Below, piece by piece: positions 40,726 through 44,183 of a stretch of DNA of 44,183 nucleotides. The DNA lies in the NCBI GenBank assembly GCA_046095485.1, contig JBJTJN010000003.1:1-44183 (forward strand), given 5' to 3'. The stretch is from SYFI01 sp046095485 (lineage in GTDB: Bacteria > Actinomycetota > Thermoleophilia > Miltoncostaeales > Miltoncostaeaceae). The notes beneath the pieces were generated by a model that saw only the letters and a list, made by a program, of their open reading frames with translations, was not told where the DNA came from and made no database searches. How positions within the stretch are numbered: position 1 is the stretch's first letter; every line of letters begins with the position of its first letter. A program made the translations under genes and the position numbers.

Positions 40726-41811
40726 CTAGCGGCCGACGAACTCGGCGAGCTGCTGCTCGTCGAGGTCCGGCTCGCCGACCACGTAGGAGACGCCGTTCAC
40801 CGTGCGCGGGATGCCCGCGAGCACGATGCGGTCCTTGGCGTCCGACTGCAGCCGCCACTGCAGCCACCCCAGCTTCATGAGGTCGGACGTCCCCATGTCG
40901 GTACCGATCGACCGGATGGCCGCCGCGCCGTTCCACGGCGCGAAGGGCACGGAGGTGATGGACGCCATCTTCGCCTTCAGGCCCGTCACGAACGCCTGCT
41001 GGCGCGCTGCCCGGTTGACGTCGTTGTCGCACTTGCGCACCCGCACGTACTGCAGCGCGCGCTCGCCGTCGAGATCGATCTGCCCGCGCGGGAACGACAC
41101 CGTGATGCCGCCCGAGTAGGGGCAGTTGCGCACGGGCGTGGGGTTATTGACGGTGATGCCACCCATGTCGTCGACCATGCGCTTCACGCCGTTGAACCGC
41201 ACCACGATGATGTGGTGGATGGGCAGCCCGGTGAGGTCGCGCACGGCGTTGATGATGCCGCGCTGGCCGGCCAGGTACATCGCCGCGTTGATCTTCTCGG
41301 TTCCGGCGCCGGGCAGCTCCACGCGGAAGTCGCGCGGGATCGACAGCCACTTCACCTTGCCCGCGCCGGGGTCGGTGCGCATGATCATGATGGTGTCGGC
41401 GCGGGCGCGCGACTCGCCGCCGCGGGCATCCCATCCCACCACCAGGGTGTTCTGGGGCGCGGACAGCAGCGGGCCCGCGGGTGACAGCGCAGCACGGGCG
41501 CTCGGCGGCACGCGGCCGTTGGCCGTGGATACGGCGCCGTTCACGGTCATGAAGCCCAGCACGCCCCACGTGATGACGCCGATCACCAGCAGCACGCCCA
41601 CGCGCCACACCCATCCCCATGCGCCGATGCCGCGCAGCGACCACCAGCGGCGCGTGGGTTGTGGCGCCCAGGGGTCCACCTCGGGCTTGGGCTCTGGGCG
41701 CTCCGCGGCGCCGGCCCCGTCGGTCAGCTGCTGCAGGCCCTCGAGGCCCTCGGCTGACTTCGCGGATCCGCGCGCCTTGAAGCGGCGATATGGCTTGCCC
41801 TGGGGCGGCAT
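40726..41811 (-). CDS. LytR-CpsA-Psr (LCP) family wall-polymer ligase
   Basis: The 361-residue protein has a 70-residue cytoplasmic start, one helix (WRVGVLLVIGVITWGVLGF), and an LCP domain: NTLVVGWDARGGESRARAD, the lipid-phosphate-binding SIPRDFRVELPG, KINAAMYLAGQRGIINAV, and a late ALQYVRVRK with DNDVNRAARQQ. LCP proteins transfer teichoic acid, arabinogalactan or similar polymers from lipid carrier to peptidoglycan. ATG 41811 is chosen (TACCAT box 9 bases upstream). It is divergent from the ROK gene. Confidence 0.93.
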   Translation of the reverse strand: MPPQGKPYRRFKARGSAKSAEGLEGLQQLTDGAGAAERPEPKPEVDPWAPQPTRRWWSLRGIGAWGWVWRVGVLLVIGVITWGVLGFMTVNGAVSTANGRVPPSARAALSPAGPLLSAPQNTLVVGWDARGGESRARADTIMIMRTDPGAGKVKWLSIPRDFRVELPGAGTEKINAAMYLAGQRGIINAVRDLTGLPIHHIIVVRFNGVKRMVDDMGGITVNNPTPVRNCPYSGGITVSFPRGQIDLDGERALQYVRVRKCDNDVNRAARQQAFVTGLKAKMASITSVPFAPWNGAAAIRSIGTDMGTSDLMKLGWLQWRLQSDAKDRIVLAGIPRTVNGVSYVVGEPDLDEQQLAEFVGR

Positions 41812-41820
41812 CGGCTGGCG

Positions 41821-41830
41821 ATGGTACCGT
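41821..41830. promoter_or_regulatory. Overlapping divergent -10 boxes (LCP and ROK genes)
   Basis: Within the ten bases 41821-41830 the minus strand reads TACCAT (41826-41821, 9 bases before the LCP start) and the plus strand TACCGT (41825-41830, upstream of the ROK gene). They share two base pairs, so the promoters would compete. Confidence 0.35.
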
Positions 41831-41862
41831 CGCCCACGGGTGTTCCGGCGAGCGGGGGGTAT

Positions 41863-42804
41863 ATGAGCGTCATCGGCGTGGATGTCGGTGGCACCAAGAT
41901 CGCCGCGGGGCGCCTTGACCCCGCCCTGGCGGCCACGGATCCCATCGTCATCCCCACTCCCGATGGGGGAATGGCCATCATCGATGCCATCGCCGGGCTC
42001 GTGGCCGATCTCTCGGCGGGGTCTCCCGACGAGGTGCGCGCCGTGGGCGTGGGGCTGCCCGCCACCATCGATGCGGTCACCGGTCGGGTGGCCCACTCGG
42101 TGCACACCGGGATGGACGACTTCGACGCGGCCGGGGCGCTTGAGGCCGCCGTGGGGCTGCCGGTGTTCCTCGACAACGACGCCAACCTCGCGGCGCTGGC
42201 CGAGCACCGCCTGGGCGCCGCGCGCGGGCTCGCCGACGTGGTGCTGCTCACCCTGGGCACGGGCATCGGCGGCGGCCTCATAATCGACGACCAGGTGTTC
42301 CGCGGTGGTCGCGGCCACGGCGCCGAGCTGGGGCACATCTCGGTGGATGGCAACGGACCCCCGTGCCAGGGCGGATGCCCCAACCGGGGATGCATCGAGA
42401 CCATGTGCAGCGGCACCGCGCTGGGGCGCGAGTTCCGGGCGTTCGCCGCGGACAACCCCGACACCGCGCTCGGGCGCCTGCATGCCGCAGGCGATCTCGA
42501 CAGCCGGTCGGGCCTCGCGCTGGCGCAGCAGGGTGATCCCGAGGCGCTGGCGATCGTCACCACGGCGGGGGAATGGCTCGGCGTTGCCGTGACGTCGCTG
42601 GCCAACACCTTCGACCCGGACATCATCCTCATCGGCGGCGGGCTGTCGGCCGCGGGCGAGCTGCTGCTGGGGCCCGCGCGCGACATCTACCAGCAGCGCG
42701 CCCTGCCACCCACCCGCAGGGCGCCGTTGCAGGTGGCGGCCCTGGGTGCCGACGCCGGCATGGTGGGGGCGGGCGTGATGGCGCACGAGGGCGTGGGCGC
42801 GTGA
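41863..42804 (+). CDS. ROK-family sugar kinase (glucokinase-like)
   Basis: The 313-residue protein has the ATP-binding DVGGTK (about 7-12), LDNDANLAALAE, LGTGIGGGLI, the ROK signature HGAELGHI and a zinc site in GPPCQGGCPNRGCIE. Its helix-turn-helix is absent, so it is a kinase rather than a ROK repressor. It phosphorylates glucose or a related sugar. The ATG is preceded by GGGGGG. The stop overlaps the GTG of rsmI. Confidence 0.92.
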   Translation: MSVIGVDVGGTKIAAGRLDPALAATDPIVIPTPDGGMAIIDAIAGLVADLSAGSPDEVRAVGVGLPATIDAVTGRVAHSVHTGMDDFDAAGALEAAVGLPVFLDNDANLAALAEHRLGAARGLADVVLLTLGTGIGGGLIIDDQVFRGGRGHGAELGHISVDGNGPPCQGGCPNRGCIETMCSGTALGREFRAFAADNPDTALGRLHAAGDLDSRSGLALAQQGDPEALAIVTTAGEWLGVAVTSLANTFDPDIILIGGGLSAAGELLLGPARDIYQQRALPPTRRAPLQVAALGADAGMVGAGVMAHEGVGA

Positions 42805-43643
42805 GCGGAGGGCTCGTGGTGGTGGCCACGCCCATCGGAACGCTCGACGACCTCTCGCCCCGCGCGGCCCAGGCGCTGCGAGATGCCGACGTGGTGGCCT
42901 GCGAGGACACCCGGCGCACCGCGGTGCTGCTGCGCCACGCGGGGTCGGATGCCCCCATGGTGCCCGCGCACGAGCACAACGAGGCCCGTCGCGCCGCCGA
43001 CCTGGCGCGCCGCATGCGCGACGGCGCCACGGTGGTGCTGGTGAGCGACGCCGGCATGCCCGGCGTGAGCGATCCCGGCGCGCGCGTGGTGGCGGCGGCC
43101 GTGGACGCCGGCGTGCCGGTCACGGTCATCCCGGGCGCGGGGGCGGTGGAGACCGCCCTGGTGGCGTCGGGGCTGGCATCGGGCACCGGCTACGCCTTCG
43201 CGGGCTTCGCCCCGCGCAAGGCGGCCGAGCTACGGGCGTTCGTGGAGCACCTCGATTCGTGGGGCGAGCCCGTGGTGGTGTTCGAGGGGCCGCGGCGCGT
43301 GGGCGCGCTGCTCACGGCAATTGCCGATCACGACCCCGACCGCCCCGTGGCCGTATGCCGGGAGCTCACGAAGGTGCACGAGGAGGTGCTTCGCGGCACC
43401 GCCGCCGATCTCGCGGCGCGCATCACCACCCCGCTCAAGGGCGAGGTGGCCGTGGTGGTGGCCCCGCCCGCTGCCCCGCCGGCGCCCGACGAGCAGGCCC
43501 TGGCCGAGCACATCGTTCCCATGCTCGATGCCGGCATGAGCCCGGCCCGCGCGGCGGACGTGGTGGCGGCGCTCGGCGCCGCCCCGCGCAATGCCGCCTA
43601 CCGCGCGGCGCTTGCCGCCGCGGCGATGCGCGACTCGGCGTAG
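42801..43643 (+). CDS. rsmI: 16S rRNA (cytidine1402-2'-O)-methyltransferase
   Basis: The 280-residue protein is a tetrapyrrole-methylase-fold enzyme with the RsmI motifs ATPIGTLDDLSPRA, CEDTRRTAVLLRH, HEHNE, VSDAGMPGVSDPGARVV, PGAGAVETALVASGL, and GFAPRK. It methylates C1402 in the decoding centre. GTG 42801 overlaps the ROK stop (GTGA). The 3' end runs 46 bases into the convergent nucleotidyltransferase-like gene. Confidence 0.95.
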   Translation: MSGGLVVVATPIGTLDDLSPRAAQALRDADVVACEDTRRTAVLLRHAGSDAPMVPAHEHNEARRAADLARRMRDGATVVLVSDAGMPGVSDPGARVVAAAVDAGVPVTVIPGAGAVETALVASGLASGTGYAFAGFAPRKAAELRAFVEHLDSWGEPVVVFEGPRRVGALLTAIADHDPDRPVAVCRELTKVHEEVLRGTAADLAARITTPLKGEVAVVVAPPAAPPAPDEQALAEHIVPMLDAGMSPARAADVVAALGAAPRNAAYRAALAAAAMRDSA

Positions 43644-44119
43644 GCCAGTACCGCCGCCCGCGCGGCGGGATCATCGGGCAGTGCGGCCTCGGCCCGCGCG
43701 CGGCGGGTGTCATCACCCGACACCATCGCCCGGGCGAGCGCCTCGCCGTCGGGGAGCAGCCGGAGCGTCCCCCCGCGGTGACTGTCACCCTCGGTGACTG
43801 TCACCCCGTCCGTCGGGTCCGGACCGCCCAGCATCCCCCGTGGGCCCGTGACCGTGATGCCGCCCGAGAGGTCGATGGGCACGCCGTTGATCGCGCCCTG
43901 CGAGCGCATCGACCGCCAGCCACCGCCCTCGGCCACGGCGGGCGGCGGAAGGCCCAGGGCGCGCGCCGCCCGAGCGGCATCCTGCTCGCGCACCTCGACG
44001 TCCACGTCGTGCGGGCGTACTGCCTCGCCGCGCACCAGGCGCGCCGCGCTGCCCGCGAGCATCCACGGCACGCCGGCCTCGTGCAGGCGCAGCGCCACGG
44101 CGCGCACCACCGCCAGCAC
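43598..44119 (-). CDS. Nucleotidyltransferase-fold-like protein
   Basis: The 173-residue protein begins with a helix and then LAGSAARL (about 21-28) and a DVDVEV acidic strand (Asp38, Asp40), the GS...DxD layout of small nucleotidyltransferases of the MNT/AbiEii type. A basic helix follows. The second half is rich in Gly and Ala and not recognised. Two tandem 13-base palindromes (43777-43805) lie inside the coding part. GTG 44119 is the only start near the 5' side and has no clear ribosome site. It overlaps rsmI at its 3' end and stands divergent to the probable metG. Confidence 0.55.
   Translation of the reverse strand: MLAVVRAVALRLHEAGVPWMLAGSAARLVRGEAVRPHDVDVEVREQDAARAARALGLPPPAVAEGGGWRSMRSQGAINGVPIDLSGGITVTGPRGMLGGPDPTDGVTVTEGDSHRGGTLRLLPDGEALARAMVSGDDTRRARAEAALPDDPAARAAVLAYAESRIAAAASAAR
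43777..43805. repeat. Tandem 13-base palindromes
   Basis: GGTGACTGTCACC, a perfect odd-length palindrome, occurs at 43777-43789 and again at 43793-43805, 16 bases apart. It lies inside the nucleotidyltransferase-like gene, where the two copies are read in different frames. Confidence 0.8.
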
Positions 44120-44146
44120 CCGCGCGGGGGGTGGGGGTGCCGTCGC

Positions 44147-44152
44147 TATGCT
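44147..44152 (+). promoter_or_regulatory. -10 box before the probable metG
   Basis: TATGCT lies 9 bases before the GTG at 44162. Confidence 0.35.
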
Positions 44153-44161
44153 GCCTCCTCC

Positions 44162-44183
44162 GTGCCCGGCCGCTTCTTCATCA
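44162..44183 (+). CDS. metG: Probable start of methionyl-tRNA synthetase, cut by the window edge
   Basis: Only seven codons are inside the window: GTG, then P-G-R-F-F-I. Methionyl-tRNA synthetase often starts with a short S/K-R-F-Y-I-T type peptide, and metG is a frequent neighbour of rsmI. The -10 box is suitably placed. This is a prediction from a very short piece. Confidence 0.4.

Noticed and set aside
1..44183. CRISPR arrays, insertion sequences, integrases or phage genes
   Set aside because: No regularly spaced repeats, transposase-like motifs or terminal inverted repeats were seen on either strand.

Overview
The window is high-GC (about 70 percent by eye), almost fully coding DNA from an actinobacterium. 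A Thermoleophilia/Solirubrobacterales-like lineage is my guess, but nothing in the window fixes the order. Supporting features are heavy third-position GC, frequent GTG starts, many 1-4 base gene overlaps, a recurrent TANNNT box 6-9 bases before start codons (leaderless transcription), PHO boxes built of 11-base GTTCAC units as in Streptomyces, and several secreted lipoproteins and Tat or Sec substrates. I see no phage, IS element or CRISPR array. The mix of tRNAs, pyrD, rsmI, pst genes and a likely metG start looks chromosomal.

Left part (1-16.3 kb): the 3' part of a secreted glucanase-like/TIG protein; a degenerate toxin-antitoxin remnant in which a Phd-type antitoxin runs in frame into the tail of a VapC/PIN toxin; a DUF368 (polyprenyl-phosphate transporter-type) protein; a coupled pair of a His-rich membrane protein and a branched-chain-type solute-binding lipoprotein; a DUF4239-like protein; a secreted-protein gene broken by an amber codon; tRNA-Met(CAT); a small lipoprotein; an SDR, methyltransferase and DUF1345-like group; a DMT transporter; and a Tat-exported sulfatase. 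At 13.36-15.75 kb, on the minus strand, a cobalamin riboswitch precedes two coupled secreted genes, one with a DUF4430 (intrinsic-factor beta-like) domain and one with an alpha/alpha-barrel (intrinsic-factor alpha-like) domain. I read this as a split, secreted B12-binding system and rank it as the most interesting locus. arsC lies upstream of it.

Middle (16.3-28.7 kb): a secreted protein with two barrel-like repeats; then a minus-strand operon of MMPL transporter, an S15-type hydrolase fused through a membrane helix to an ABC ATPase, and an ABC-2 permease, with a divergent tetR and a palindromic operator between. tRNA-Lys(TTT), a two-CBS protein and a tandem pair of FUSC-family membrane proteins follow.

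Right part (28.7-44.2 kb): an overlapping operon of pterin dehydratase, pyrD, a CPA2 K+/H+ antiporter and its KhtT-like regulator; a CHASE3-SpoIIE phosphatase; and a phosphate region with an OmpR-type regulator divergent from pstS, a single-chain PstC-PstA fusion and pstB, with PHO boxes at three promoters. Envelope genes follow (LPG-synthase-type membrane protein, polysaccharide deacetylase, FmdB-like zinc ribbon, LCP ligase), then ROK kinase, rsmI, a nucleotidyltransferase-like gene and the probable first codons of metG. All functions are read from motifs and context; no database search was run.
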